A stretch of DNA of 64,000 nt from positions 390,537 to 454,536 of the forward strand of contig NZ_FPAS01000002.1 in assembly GCF_900116425.1 (NCBI RefSeq), written 5' to 3'. Of the stretch, positions 17,562-27,028 are shown one piece after another; the first letter of the stretch is position 1; the number at the start of each line of letters is the position of its first letter. The notes under the pieces are model-generated. The model did no database searches, was not told the DNA's origin, and saw only the letters and a list, made by a program, of their open reading frames with translations. Source of the DNA: Lishizhenia tianjinensis (GTDB lineage Bacteria > Bacteroidota > Bacteroidia > Flavobacteriales_D > Crocinitomicaceae). Both the position numbers and the translations under genes were made by a program.

Positions 17562-19454
17562 ATGCTAAGAAAAATTTACGTCTTCATATTTATGGTGGGG
17601 ATGTTTACTTGTGTTTTAGGACAAGACGCTATAACTACTGCTACTGCGTTCAAGAAAATTGAACAAAAAGACCTTAATTATCTTTTAAGTAAAGAGTGGG
17701 AATTAAAAGTGACGCTAGACAGTGTGGCTTCCGCTCCGAGTACTGCAAAAGATAGTGTAGGTATTTATCGTGATTTATTATCCTCTAAAATTTTATTGGC
17801 CAAGGAAGAGTATTCTCAATACATCAATTTAGTAGAAGGCTTTGTAAGTGAATATGAAAACCAAGAATGGTTGTTGCGCGAATATTCAAAAGGTCTGGCC
17901 TTGTCTTATTACAACGTAAACCTTTTTGATGAAGCTAATAAATGGACTGAGGTTTACAGAGAGCTTAATGAGAATGTTGTGAATAGTGAGGGGAAAATAC
18001 ACCTTGATTATATACAACCCGGACTTTACTATTATCGTAGCGGGAACTATGAAAAAGCTCTTGTAGCGTTTAAAAAGAATTTTGCTGAAATTGAACACGA
18101 TGACAGGGTTTATGATCACTACAAAGGGAACATCCTAAACAATATTGCCATTACGTATACCAATTTACGCAAGCTAGATTCTGCTGAGTTTTATTTAGAA
18201 AAATCGAGGGAGTATTGGTCGAAAGAATCTCCAGATGTAAAAGAAGATAGGGCATACCTCATGGGCTTGTTAGATGGTAACTTGGCTACAATAGAAAATT
18301 TAAGAGGGAATTACCAAAGGGCGAAGGAGTTAATATTACATGATGTAGTCGGTAGCAAGGAAAAGGATTATTGGAATCACCTACATTCGCGTTGTCAACT
18401 CATAGAGCTTCAAGTGAAGTTAGGGGAGGTTAAGGAAGCGCGACAAACCTTAGATGCCCTTACGCAAGAATTGGACAGCATAGAAGAGCCAGAGATTTTG
18501 TATTCATTTTTCTTAGAAGCCAAATTTGAAGTTTTAAAAGCCGAGGGTGATTTTAAGGAAGCGTTAGAAGTGCACGAGGCTTATTATGATCTAAAATTCA
18601 GCGATAAAAAGAAAAAAGATAAGGCCGAACGTGAGCAAATAGCAGTGTTGTTTGATATCGTTTCCAAAGAGAATTTACTCAAAGAACAAGAGATACAAAT
18701 CTTGGAGCAAGAGGAGGTGAAAGCACGAAACAAACGTCTAGTTGGTTGGGTAGTTTCCTTCATGTTTATAGGTGTTCTGTTAATTGTAACCCTTGTGTTA
18801 ATCACACAATTGAAGAATAGAAAGATAGCCAGTGCCAAGGAAAGGCAAGAAAGTATCAAAAAGCAAATTGAAATTAAAGATGTTATGATGCGAGAAATGC
18901 ATCATCGTATCAAGAACAATTTACAAACGGTTAGCGGTTTGTTTCGCATGCAGATGCGCAATACCAATAATGCCGAGACCATAGAGAATTTAAAGAATGG
19001 TGTGGCGCGAGTAAATACCATAACCGAAATTCATAACTTGGTTTTTGAAGATGGTTATGAAGAAGGGGTAAATGCCAAAAGTTATTTAAATAAGGTAATC
19101 TCTCGTATACAAGAGATTTATTCTGAGGAGATACAGTTCAATTGTGAGATAGAAGATATACTTTTAGAAAACGATAAAACCGTTCCTGTTGGTCTAATTT
19201 TAAATGAATTAATCACCAATAGTGTAAAATATGCATTTAAAGGGGGTATTTCCCCTGTGATTGATGTTAGATTTTACAAGAAAAGTGGTAAAATTGTACT
19301 CTACTACGCAGATAACGGTGTTGGATACACCGAAACCAGAAGTGCTGACGGTGGATTAGGATTAACATTAATTGAAATAATGGCCAAGCAATTGAAGGCG
19401 GATATCAACTATTTGGTTGCAGCTAGAAATAAGGTTGAATTTATTTTTGAATGA
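17562..19454 (+). CDS. Sensor histidine kinase with TPR sensor region (HisKA_2 type)
   Basis: The 630-residue kinase begins with a signal peptide (about 1-20) and a large periplasmic region with TPR-like repeats. A coiled coil precedes one membrane helix (about 391-413). A HisKA_2 domain with the H-box REMHHRIKNNLQTVSGLF follows (His447/448), then a HATPase domain (LILNELITNSVKYAF, DNGVGY, GGLGLTLIEIM). It should phosphorylate the LytTR-type response regulator encoded next, with which it overlaps by 4 bases. The stimulus is unknown. A related kinase with the same architecture lies just downstream. Confidence 0.9.
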   Translation: MLRKIYVFIFMVGMFTCVLGQDAITTATAFKKIEQKDLNYLLSKEWELKVTLDSVASAPSTAKDSVGIYRDLLSSKILLAKEEYSQYINLVEGFVSEYENQEWLLREYSKGLALSYYNVNLFDEANKWTEVYRELNENVVNSEGKIHLDYIQPGLYYYRSGNYEKALVAFKKNFAEIEHDDRVYDHYKGNILNNIAITYTNLRKLDSAEFYLEKSREYWSKESPDVKEDRAYLMGLLDGNLATIENLRGNYQRAKELILHDVVGSKEKDYWNHLHSRCQLIELQVKLGEVKEARQTLDALTQELDSIEEPEILYSFFLEAKFEVLKAEGDFKEALEVHEAYYDLKFSDKKKKDKAEREQIAVLFDIVSKENLLKEQEIQILEQEEVKARNKRLVGWVVSFMFIGVLLIVTLVLITQLKNRKIASAKERQESIKKQIEIKDVMMREMHHRIKNNLQTVSGLFRMQMRNTNNAETIENLKNGVARVNTITEIHNLVFEDGYEEGVNAKSYLNKVISRIQEIYSEEIQFNCEIEDILLENDKTVPVGLILNELITNSVKYAFKGGISPVIDVRFYKKSGKIVLYYADNGVGYTETRSADGGLGLTLIEIMAKQLKADINYLVAARNKVEFIFE

Positions 19455-20146
19455 AGAAGGAAAGGATATTCATAGTTGAAGATGATGTAATTGCACAAGA
19501 AGTTCTTAAAGATTTTATCGAAGAATTTGGTTACGAAGTTGTTGGGGTTACAGGTGATCCTCAAGTGGCTTTAAGTGCAATAGAATTAAAACGTCCTGAT
19601 TTAGTTGTTCTTGATATTAATCTAAGGTCTGCAAAATTAAATGGTATAGACATCGCAAGTAAAATAGATGTACCATTTATTTACTTAACGGCAAATAGCG
19701 ACAAATTTACGTTGAAAGAAGCGGCACAAACTGCTTATGTAGATTTTGTTTTAAAACCTATAGATTCTGAACGCTTAAAGGTGGCCATTAGTTTAGCCTT
19801 GCAAAAGCAAAGTGCAACAGTGGAAGAACCAAAAGAAGCTTGTTTAGTTCTAAAAAATAGCAATACGCTAATACGTACCCCATATAAACAAATTTTGTTT
19901 ATCAAATCTTTGGGGAATTATATAGAAGTTCATGAAAAGATGGGGCGAAAGTTAATCCGTAAAACTTTGAAAGAAGTGGAAGAGCTTTTACCTGAAGAAC
20001 ATTTCTTAAAAACACATAGATCTTACGTGGTAAATAAGGAATATATAGAAAAGGTTTCGGCCAGTAGTATCGTACTGTCTGGTGTTAAGATACCAGTCTC
20101 TAGATCGTACAAAGATATGGTACGACAGGCCCTAGATGTCGCCTAG
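19451..20146 (+). CDS. LytTR-family response regulator
   Basis: The 231 residues comprise a receiver domain (acidic pocket EDD at 10-12, phosphorylated Asp55 in VVLDINL, Thr80, Lys102 in LKPID) and a C-terminal LytTR DNA-binding domain from about residue 130 (ILFIKSLGNYIEVHEK, FLKTHRSYVVNKEYIEKV). LytTR proteins bind pairs of short direct repeats. Such a pair, GTTGTTAAT, lies 33 bases after this gene and upstream of the second kinase. It overlaps the upstream kinase gene by 4 bases. Confidence 0.93.
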   Translation: MKKERIFIVEDDVIAQEVLKDFIEEFGYEVVGVTGDPQVALSAIELKRPDLVVLDINLRSAKLNGIDIASKIDVPFIYLTANSDKFTLKEAAQTAYVDFVLKPIDSERLKVAISLALQKQSATVEEPKEACLVLKNSNTLIRTPYKQILFIKSLGNYIEVHEKMGRKLIRKTLKEVEELLPEEHFLKTHRSYVVNKEYIEKVSASSIVLSGVKIPVSRSYKDMVRQALDVA

Positions 20147-20179
20147 AGTACGGTTCCTATTCATTCGTCACGCATAAAG

Positions 20180-20211
20180 GTTGTTAATCACATTTATTCT
20201 CAGTTGTTAAT
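20180..20211. promoter_or_regulatory. Direct repeat GTTGTTAAT, candidate LytTR binding site
   Basis: GTTGTTAAT occurs at 20180-20188 and again at 20203-20211, giving a 23-base period. Known LytTR sites are two 9-base direct repeats with a gap of about 12 bases, so this is close but not exact. It sits between the LytTR regulator gene and the second kinase gene. Confidence 0.4.
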
Positions 20212-20344
20212 TATTGAAGGTAATTTTAAAACGTCAAGTTTTAGCTGAAGTAGTGTCATTGGTTTAGCGCGTTCAAAAAGACCGTGGCACTTCCGAAAGT
20301 AATGTAAAATCTACCTACCTTTTACAATTGAACCAAGACATATT

Positions 20345-20382
20345 AAGAGTTCTTTTCTACGGGGAAGAACTCTTCTTTTTTT
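20345..20382 (+). terminator. Terminator between LytTR regulator and second kinase
   Basis: A perfect stem AAGAGTTCTT/AAGAACTCTT (20345-20354, 20365-20374) is followed by C and a run of T. It may end the kinase-regulator transcript. A possible box TACCTTTT at 20316-20323 would place it in the leader of the next gene, where it could act as an attenuator. The 298-base gap from 20147 to 20444 holds this hairpin and the direct repeat and no other gene. Confidence 0.7.
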
Positions 20383-20444
20383 CAGTATTTTTGTTAACAA
20401 GGTTTGCCTTTAGAAGTGTTGATGAAATTAGGAATACTGTGCAT

Positions 20445-22343
20445 ATGAATACAATTAAAATACTACTACTTACCCTTGTGTGTTCGCTCATCACTTTGTC
20501 GGGGCAAGCTCAAACAAAACCCAAGATTACAGGGGAAGGCATTCTCAACGATATACATTACATCTCACCCCAAGCATTTTTGTTTTACAGGAGTGACTTA
20601 AAAAAAGAGTTGCAAGAAGTATATGCCTCTGGAGGTATTACTAATAAAGAGTTTCAGGTGTACTCTATTTGTTTACGACTGAAAGAATACATCGCTGTTG
20701 AATCTTATACAGAATGTGCGAGCTATGCCCACAGAAAGTTAAAAGATGACACGCTTCCTTTATGGCTTAAAAAAATGTTAGCCCAGTGTTTAACTACTGC
20801 TTATTTTAAAATGGGGATGTTAGACAAAGGTCAGCAAGCCCAAGAATACTACTATCAACTCATAGAAGAAAGTGAAAAAATATCGGGGCAGCCCTATACA
20901 GAATACATGCTTTCTGCAGAGTTTTATTTCGATGCTAAAGAATATGAAACAGCAGCATCTAAGTACAAAGAAAGTTTAAGAGATCATTTAAAACACGTTA
21001 AAACACCCAACAAACATTTCCTGGGCTTCTTGTGTAACAATATTGCCCTATGTTATTTGGAGGTGAAAGAGTATGACTCTGTGGTAAAGTACAATGATCT
21101 GGCCCGTTCGTATTGGAATGCAGTAGATGATAAAAATACCAATCACTTCAATGCCTTGTTAGACGCTAATCTGGCGATGATTTATATGGCCAAAGGTAGG
21201 GAAGACGAGGCTGTTCCTTTGTTGTATCATTACATGAAAGGGTGTGAGTACATAGACTATTATCACTACGTTAAAAGCTTTGTTGATTTAGCCAATGTCT
21301 ACGTTCAGATGCATAAATACGACAGGGCACAAGCTATTTTAGATTCCTTGGATAAAGAGGTTAAATTACCTGTGATAGACAGTAAAATCTTGCTGCAAAA
21401 ATACTTTACACATTATCGCATCATGAACCGTAAAGGGGAACATGAAAGAGCGGAAGATTTTTTGAATCAGTATTTGTTGTTGAGTGAAGAAAAGTACAAT
21501 GAAAATAAGCGTAAGGAATTGAAGCAGTATGCCTTGTTATACGATATCTATGAAAAACAAAAGGAATTAGAATTTAGTAAAATTGAACTTTTAGAAAATG
21601 AGCAAATTAGGGATGGGCAACGTATTACTTTATGGATAGTTATTGCCGTAACCACTTTAATTGTGGCTTTGAGTATCATCCTTTTTGTTCGTTATAAATT
21701 CCAACAAAAGATAGTAGCCTTAACCCAAGAACGAAAAGAGGTGGCAGAAAAGGCATTGGTGAGTAGAGAAACCATGTTAAGAGAGGTACACCACAGGATT
21801 AAAAACAACCTCAATACCATGAATGGTTTGTTTCATTTACAATTGAAATCGGCCAATAATGAAGAGCTCAGAGAACAGTTGCAGAAAAGTGCCAACCGTG
21901 TATTTTCTATAGCAGAAATACACAACATGTTGTACAACGAATCTTTTTTGGAGAATGTGGATATTAGAGAGTATTTACAAAGTTTGTGTAATCATTTGTT
22001 GCGTACATCGAATTCGGAGATTCAATTGAACTTAGAAGTGGAAAATATTTCACTAAATATGGATTATGCCTTACCTCTTGGCTTGGTGGTCAATGAGTTA
22101 TTTACCAATAGTGTGAAACATGCCTTTAAGGATGTGGAACAGGGTGTAATCAATATTAAGTTTTACGAAGAGGATGGGGAGTATTTCTTGACTTACAGTG
22201 ATAATGGTCCGGGGTATGATTTGAACCAGGAAACAAACTCTCTAGGGTTGAAGTTGATTAAAATGATGCAAAAACAATTGAATGCGGTTATTCAACATTT
22301 GAATGGAAATCAATTCAGTTTTCATTTTACGGTAAACGCTTAA
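20445..22343 (+). CDS. Second TPR-type sensor histidine kinase (HisKA_2)
   Basis: From MNTIKILLLTLVCSLITLSGQAQ the protein has 632 residues and a clear signal peptide. A longer frame from an upstream TTG lacks this and runs through a terminator, so I reject it. The order of parts equals the kinase at 17562: TPR-like sensor region, membrane helix, H-box REVHHRIKNNLNTMNGLF (His449/450) and HATPase (LVVNELFTNSVKHAF, DNGPGY). The two look like paralogues. No regulator gene follows, so it may feed the LytTR protein upstream. Confidence 0.88.
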   Translation: MNTIKILLLTLVCSLITLSGQAQTKPKITGEGILNDIHYISPQAFLFYRSDLKKELQEVYASGGITNKEFQVYSICLRLKEYIAVESYTECASYAHRKLKDDTLPLWLKKMLAQCLTTAYFKMGMLDKGQQAQEYYYQLIEESEKISGQPYTEYMLSAEFYFDAKEYETAASKYKESLRDHLKHVKTPNKHFLGFLCNNIALCYLEVKEYDSVVKYNDLARSYWNAVDDKNTNHFNALLDANLAMIYMAKGREDEAVPLLYHYMKGCEYIDYYHYVKSFVDLANVYVQMHKYDRAQAILDSLDKEVKLPVIDSKILLQKYFTHYRIMNRKGEHERAEDFLNQYLLLSEEKYNENKRKELKQYALLYDIYEKQKELEFSKIELLENEQIRDGQRITLWIVIAVTTLIVALSIILFVRYKFQQKIVALTQERKEVAEKALVSRETMLREVHHRIKNNLNTMNGLFHLQLKSANNEELREQLQKSANRVFSIAEIHNMLYNESFLENVDIREYLQSLCNHLLRTSNSEIQLNLEVENISLNMDYALPLGLVVNELFTNSVKHAFKDVEQGVINIKFYEEDGEYFLTYSDNGPGYDLNQETNSLGLKLIKMMQKQLNAVIQHLNGNQFSFHFTVNA

Positions 22344-22390
22344 TCTTTCGAAATTTTTAAGACAGCATCTTCTTATTCCCTTGCCTAACT

Positions 22391-22420
22391 TTTGATTGCT
22401 TGAGCATCCTTTTATCTTTG
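22391..22420 (+). promoter_or_regulatory. Complete promoter of the ArsC-like gene
   Basis: TTTG at 22391-22394 and TATCTTTG at 22413-22420 are separated by 18 bases, which fits the Bacteroidota promoter layout. The ATG is 19 bases further on. This is the clearest two-part promoter I see in the window. Confidence 0.65.
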
Positions 22421-22439
22421 TGATAGAAAAGTATATACA

Positions 22440-22781
22440 ATGAAAATATATCACAATCCAAGGTGTTCTAAGAGTCGCCAAGCTTTACAGTTGTTGCGCG
22501 ATAACCAAGTGGAACCAGAAATCATAGAATATTTAAAAGATACCCCAACAACCGAGGAGTTAAAAGAAGTTCTTGGAATGCTAGGAATGAAGGCCGAAGA
22601 CCTTTTGCGTAAAGGAGAGGCAGATTTTAAAGAAAACTTCAAAGGGAAGTCGTTGAGTGAAGAAGAGTGGATAGCAGCGATGGTTGAATATCCTAAATTA
22701 ATCGAAAGACCAATTGTTATTAAAAACAAAAAGGCGGTCGTTGGACGACCACCTGAAAATGTTTTATCATTAATAGATTAA
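22440..22781 (+). CDS. ArsC/Spx-family glutaredoxin-like reductase
   Basis: The 113-residue protein matches glutaredoxin-dependent arsenate reductases: MKIYHNPRCSKSR with the active Cys9, and IERPIVIKNKKAVVGRPPENV near the end. Such proteins reduce arsenate to arsenite. Many chromosomal relatives outside ars operons may have other thiol roles, and no arsenite exporter or ArsR gene is nearby. It has its own promoter and converges on a small membrane-protein gene. Confidence 0.85.
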   Translation: MKIYHNPRCSKSRQALQLLRDNQVEPEIIEYLKDTPTTEELKEVLGMLGMKAEDLLRKGEADFKENFKGKSLSEEEWIAAMVEYPKLIERPIVIKNKKAVVGRPPENVLSLID

Positions 22782-22793
22782 ACGAGTGTTAAC

Positions 22794-22949
22794 CTATTTG
22801 TCTTCTTCTTCAAAAACTCTTTTTGGCTTTAGTTGCTCAAATGCACCTAAAGTAATCCAGAATGGTACAGCGAAACCTAATAAGAAGGTAATTAACCAAA
22901 ATGCCATTCCAGCGATTAAAAGAAACAAAACTATTCCGAAAATACTCAT
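22794..22949 (-). CDS. Small membrane protein, 51 residues
   Basis: An intact frame from ATG (22949) to TAG reads MSIFGIVLFLLIAGMAFW and continues through a second hydrophobic stretch to a charged end, KPKRVFEEEDK. It has about two membrane segments (3-28 and a short one to 36) and a cytoplasmic-looking acidic tail. It fills the gap between the ArsC-like gene and fumC and is too short for common cut-offs. Function is unknown. The composition supports a real gene. Confidence 0.6.
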   Translation of the reverse strand: MSIFGIVLFLLIAGMAFWLITFLLGFAVPFWITLGAFEQLKPKRVFEEEDK

Positions 22950-23023
22950 CTTAATCTTATTTTTGTGATCAATAATTTACTTGCGGTAAAATTAAATAAA
23001 TAAATCGTTCATACAATAGAATT

Positions 23024-24418
23024 ATGGAATATAGAATAGAAAAAGATACTATGGGGGAGGTAAAAGTACCTGCCGATAAGTATTGGGGAGCGCAAACAGA
23101 GCGTTCTAGAAACAACTTTAAAATTGGTCCAGAAGCTTCTATGCCTTTAGAGGTAGTTCACGGATTTGCTTACTTGAAAAAAGCAGCAGCGCACGCGAAC
23201 TGTGAATTGGGTGTTTTGGCAGCAGAGAAAAGAGACTTGATTTCTAAAGTATGTGACGAAATTTTAGACAACCAGTTAAACGATCAGTTTCCATTGGTAA
23301 TCTGGCAAACAGGTTCTGGAACACAGTCTAACATGAACACTAACGAGGTAATCGCCAACAGAGGTCATGTTTTAGCTGGTAACAAATTAGGAGAAGGAGA
23401 GCGTTTATTGGCACCAAATGATGACGTAAACAAATCTCAATCTTCTAACGATACTTTCCCAACAGGAATGCACATTGCTTCTTACAAAATGATTGTAGAA
23501 ACAACAATTCCTGGTGTAGAAAGATTAAGAAATACTTTGGATGCAAAAGCAAAAGCATTTAAAGATGTGGTAAAAATTGGTAGAACGCACTTGATGGATG
23601 CGACTCCTTTAACTTTAGGACAAGAGTTTTCTGGTTACGTTTCTCAATTAGACCACGGTTTAAAAGCATTGAAAAACACCTTGGCTCACCTTTCTGAATT
23701 AGCATTAGGAGGTACTGCAGTTGGTACAGGTATCAACACACCTCAAGGTTACGACGTTTTAGTGGCGAAGTACATTGCTGAATTTACAGGTTTACCTTTC
23801 ATCACTGCTGAGAACAAATTCGAAGCTTTGGCGGCACACGATGCGATAGTAGAATCTCATGGAGCATTGAAGCAATTGGCAGTTTCTTTAAACAAGATTG
23901 CTAACGATATCCGTATGATGGCTTCAGGACCACGTTCTGGAATTGGAGAAATCATTATCCCAGCAAACGAGCCAGGATCTTCTATCATGCCAGGTAAAGT
24001 TAACCCTACGCAATGTGAGGCAATGACCATGGTGTGTGCACAAGTTATGGGTAACGATGTGGCTGTAACTGTTGGTGGTACTCAAGGTCACTACGAATTA
24101 AACGTATTCAAACCAATGATGGCAGCGAACTTGTTGCAATCGGCACGTTTAATTGGAGATGCATGTGTTTCTTTTGCTGAGCACTGTGCAGATGGAATTG
24201 AGCCTAACCACAAGCGTATCGACGAGTTGGTAAACAACTCATTGATGTTGGTTACAGCTTTGAATACTAAAATTGGTTACTACAAAGCAGCTGAGATTGC
24301 AAACACAGCTCACCAAAACGGTACGACTTTGAAAGAAGAAGCAGTACGTTTAGGGTATGTAACTCCAGAAGAATACGATGAGTGGGTGGTTCCTTCTAAA
24401 ATGATTGGATCACTATAG
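23024..24418 (+). CDS. fumC: Fumarase, class II
   Basis: The 464-residue enzyme hydrates fumarate to malate in the TCA cycle. Visible motifs are [62 protein letters not shown] and the superfamily signature [13 protein letters not shown]. Length is typical. It is monocistronic and ends in a strong bidirectional hairpin. Confidence 0.97.
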   Translation: MEYRIEKDTMGEVKVPADKYWGAQTERSRNNFKIGPEASMPLEVVHGFAYLKKAAAHANCELGVLAAEKRDLISKVCDEILDNQLNDQFPLVIWQTGSGTQSNMNTNEVIANRGHVLAGNKLGEGERLLAPNDDVNKSQSSNDTFPTGMHIASYKMIVETTIPGVERLRNTLDAKAKAFKDVVKIGRTHLMDATPLTLGQEFSGYVSQLDHGLKALKNTLAHLSELALGGTAVGTGINTPQGYDVLVAKYIAEFTGLPFITAENKFEALAAHDAIVESHGALKQLAVSLNKIANDIRMMASGPRSGIGEIIIPANEPGSSIMPGKVNPTQCEAMTMVCAQVMGNDVAVTVGGTQGHYELNVFKPMMAANLLQSARLIGDACVSFAEHCADGIEPNHKRIDELVNNSLMLVTALNTKIGYYKAAEIANTAHQNGTTLKEEAVRLGYVTPEEYDEWVVPSKMIGSL

Positions 24419-24441
24419 TTTCATCTATAGTTTGAAATACT

Positions 24442-24480
24442 AAAAAGCCGTTATCCTTAATTGGGTAACGGCTTTTTTTT
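24442..24480. terminator. Bidirectional terminator, fumC and T9SS cargo gene
   Basis: A 15-base stem (AAAAAGCCGTTA with TAACGGCTTTTT plus inner pairs) has T-runs on both strands. It serves fumC on the plus strand and the convergent gene at 24516 on the minus strand. Confidence 0.85.
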
Positions 24481-24485
24481 AGAGG

Positions 24486-24517
24486 TCTAGATATCTAGAG
24501 TTCTAGATTGCTAGACT
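24486..24517. repeat. TCTAGNNN octamer array
   Basis: Four exact 8-base units read TCTAGATA, TCTAGAGT, TCTAGATT and GCTAGACT. They fill the space between the terminator hairpin and the stop codon of the convergent gene, overlapping that stop codon by two bases. Confidence 0.8.
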
Positions 24518-26051
24518 ATTTCTTGAAAATGCGTTCTGTATAAGTACTCCCCGATTTGGTGCTAACTTTTATCAGATAGATTCCTTGGTTTAAAGTTTCC
24601 ATATTTATGGTGCTTTGAGTAGTTTTTAAAACTTCTTTGCCCTGTATATCCATGACTTGAATGTCTTGAATTACCTCTTGGTTTTCTAGGCTAATGTTTA
24701 CAAAGTTTTCCGTTGGGTTGGGGTAGATGTAAATTCCACTTGTGGACATTTGTTCTTGTACGGATAAAATATTATTGTAATCGTTAAACCTCATGTATCC
24801 ATACCAGGGGTTATTTTTTACAATATATGCATAGGTGTACGTATTATTTCCCGTTACCAATAAGTGCGGGGGACTATGAACCGAGTTGATGAGGCAAAGA
24901 CTTTGGTAGGAAAGGTCTCCTAACGTATCTAAAAAGGCCATCCAAATATTGTTATAGTTCGTGTGTATGGTTCTGTCTCCACTTGCTGGACCATTGGTAT
25001 GACATGCGAGTACTACCTTGTTGTGAATAACCTCTAAATTTAATAGTCCGTCTGGTCCATCTGATCCAATTGAATTTTCCAGTAGCAGGTTTCCGTTGGT
25101 GTCTAACTGAACATACCACATGTCATTAGGCCCACTTATATCTTCTGATTTTAAGGCATTACTTGGAGAGGTGGTGGTCATAGCCACATGAATTTTATTG
25201 TTGAATCCGAGTATTTTAAAATCGTCTTCTAAAACAGATCCTCCTAAATTTTTATCCCATAGCAGATTCCCATCTTTATCAAGCTTAGTTACCCAAGCAT
25301 TTCTGTATCCTAAACTAGGCTCTGTTTTATCAAACCCTACTCCGGAGTCTGTGCCTGAGATGATGTAAACACTTTCACCGACAAGTTCGGCCTCTGCTAA
25401 ACTTTCGTATTGATCGGCTTTGAGTGTATTTTCCCAAATGATTCCACCGAGATAATTCACTCTCAATGCCCATATATCTGAGAATTCAGAATCTTCTGAT
25501 TTTTGAGCGTTTGCTGGAGAGTCAGAGATAAGAACAAGAAGAAGGTCTCCATTTGGAAATTCTTTCAAGGCATGAATTTTATCCACACCACTTCCTCCGT
25601 AAACATATTGATCTATTATGTTCAAATTCGTATCTAATTTTACTAACACACCACACCATTCACCTTTGCGGGTGCTGGTTAAGTTTCCACCTATGCTGGT
25701 GTTTTTAACATTGAGAGCAACAAATACATGATTGGTATTGGTGGAATAGATAAGATCTACAAATTCTTCATCTTCACTTGCTCCAATTGTAATGTTGGTG
25801 ATATTGTTATAGATCTGGTTCGATTTAATAATCCACGCATCATATCCACCGTAAGAATCTTGAAGTTTTGTTGGACTTTGGTCTCCATCATTGTTGCAAC
25901 CCACGAAATGGAAATTGTTGAATTCTCTGAGTTTAGGATGAGTTGAATTACTTTCGTAAGGGGTTAAGGTATTCCAAAAATCGAGGTAATCGTGTTGAGA
26001 GAAAATACCAAAACTCAAAGTGATTAATAGTGTGGTTAAAATTAACTTCAT
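24516..26051 (-). CDS. Secreted protein with T9SS type A sorting domain
   Basis: The 511-residue protein has a signal peptide (about 1-18), repeated beta-propeller-like blocks (TKLDKDGNLLWDKNLGGSVLEDD, VQLDTNGNLLLENSIGS), and a C-terminal type IX sorting domain of about 75 residues. That domain includes IYPNPTENFVNISL, VMDIQGKEVLKT and GIYLIKVSTKSG. It should cross the outer membrane through the T9SS and be released or anchored at the surface. The repeats resemble those of large Bacteroidota surface proteins without known catalytic activity. It stands alone. Confidence 0.85.
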   Translation of the reverse strand: MKLILTTLLITLSFGIFSQHDYLDFWNTLTPYESNSTHPKLREFNNFHFVGCNNDGDQSPTKLQDSYGGYDAWIIKSNQIYNNITNITIGASEDEEFVDLIYSTNTNHVFVALNVKNTSIGGNLTSTRKGEWCGVLVKLDTNLNIIDQYVYGGSGVDKIHALKEFPNGDLLLVLISDSPANAQKSEDSEFSDIWALRVNYLGGIIWENTLKADQYESLAEAELVGESVYIISGTDSGVGFDKTEPSLGYRNAWVTKLDKDGNLLWDKNLGGSVLEDDFKILGFNNKIHVAMTTTSPSNALKSEDISGPNDMWYVQLDTNGNLLLENSIGSDGPDGLLNLEVIHNKVVLACHTNGPASGDRTIHTNYNNIWMAFLDTLGDLSYQSLCLINSVHSPPHLLVTGNNTYTYAYIVKNNPWYGYMRFNDYNNILSVQEQMSTSGIYIYPNPTENFVNISLENQEVIQDIQVMDIQGKEVLKTTQSTINMETLNQGIYLIKVSTKSGSTYTERIFKK

Positions 26052-26111
26052 ATGGGATTGATCATTTATTTTGGATAAAGTTAGTGAACATTTAAGAGCT
26101 TCCTAAAAATA

Positions 26112-26147
26112 GGAAATAAAAAATCCAGCCTACCAAAGTAAGCTGGA
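26112..26147 (-). terminator. Terminator of tonB
   Basis: The stem TCCAGC/GCTGGA (26124-26129, 26142-26147), extended by inner pairs, is followed on the minus strand by a T-run. It lies about 20 bases after the tonB stop. Confidence 0.75.
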
Positions 26148-26166
26148 CACATTGAGGCTGATACGT

Positions 26167-26895
26167 TTAAAAGGTTTCGAAATTAATAGGGATACGGACA
26201 AAGGTTCTAACCTTTTCACCGTCTTTCACCGCTGGTGTCCATTTCGGCATACTTTTAACTATACGTATCGCTTCGCGATCTAAACCTTTAGAAATTGAGT
26301 TTAGTGTTTTCACGTTGCTGACGCTTCCATCCTTTTCAATGATGAAGAGGACATATATTTTTCCCTTATTCCCCATTTGAAGGTCGTAAGCAGGATACTC
26401 GGCTTGGTTGAGAATGAACTTTTTCATTTCATGGGGTCCTCCTGGAAAAATAGCATCTTCATCGGGGTACTCAACCGGTGCATCTAATACGGGTGGTTCT
26501 CCTAATTCCGGTAAATCACTGTCTCCAATTTTGATGTGGTCAACTATGTCTGGATTAATACTTGGATCTACATCTTTGTCTTTGTTTTGTTGAGTTTGTA
26601 AGTCTTGGTTTAAATCCAATGCATTTTGTTGCGCCTGATTGTCTTGAGGTGGAGTGGGATCCTCTTGCGGTTGGAATACTTCCTCCTCGGGTTGCTCTTC
26701 CATCTTTTCCATTTTAGGAATAACCTCTACTGGTATATCGGCCAGTTGCATGGCACGCTGCTTTTCGGCATTGCTCGTTGGTGTTTTCCAAGTAAAGGCG
26801 GTGAGTATCATCGAAGCTCCGATGAAAAGGCCGAGTTGTAGATAGGCCATTCTGTTTTTTTCTAAGTTGAACTTAGGATTTTTTTTCGCGATCAT
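26167..26895 (-). CDS. TonB energy-transducer protein
   Basis: The 242-residue protein has a short cytoplasmic N-terminus and one membrane anchor (about 18-36, YLQLGLFIGASMILTAF). A Pro/Glu/Gln-rich periplasmic spacer covers about 55-150, and a TonB C-terminal domain follows (FPGGPHEMKKFILNQAEYP, GKIYVLFIIEKDGSVSNVKTL, GLDREAIRIVKSMPKWTPA). It couples inner-membrane proton-motive force to outer-membrane TonB-dependent receptors. No exbB or exbD gene is adjacent, so it is one of the orphan TonB copies usual in Bacteroidota. Confidence 0.92.
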   Translation of the reverse strand: MIAKKNPKFNLEKNRMAYLQLGLFIGASMILTAFTWKTPTSNAEKQRAMQLADIPVEVIPKMEKMEEQPEEEVFQPQEDPTPPQDNQAQQNALDLNQDLQTQQNKDKDVDPSINPDIVDHIKIGDSDLPELGEPPVLDAPVEYPDEDAIFPGGPHEMKKFILNQAEYPAYDLQMGNKGKIYVLFIIEKDGSVSNVKTLNSISKGLDREAIRIVKSMPKWTPAVKDGEKVRTFVRIPINFETF

Positions 26896-27028
26896 AATTA
26901 TAAGTTTTTAAAATTATGAAGGTGGAAATCCAAATTTGATGCCACAAGGAGGGGAGTGGTTAAGGGAGTGGGTGACTGGTTGTCAAATGTGTTTGAGTGG
27001 TTAATGTGTTTGAGTTAGAGGGGGGTGA

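Noticed and set aside
20328-20444. Upstream TTG start of the second TPR kinase, adding 39 residues
   Set aside because: The added part runs through a terminator hairpin and spoils the signal peptide; the ATG at 20445 is better.
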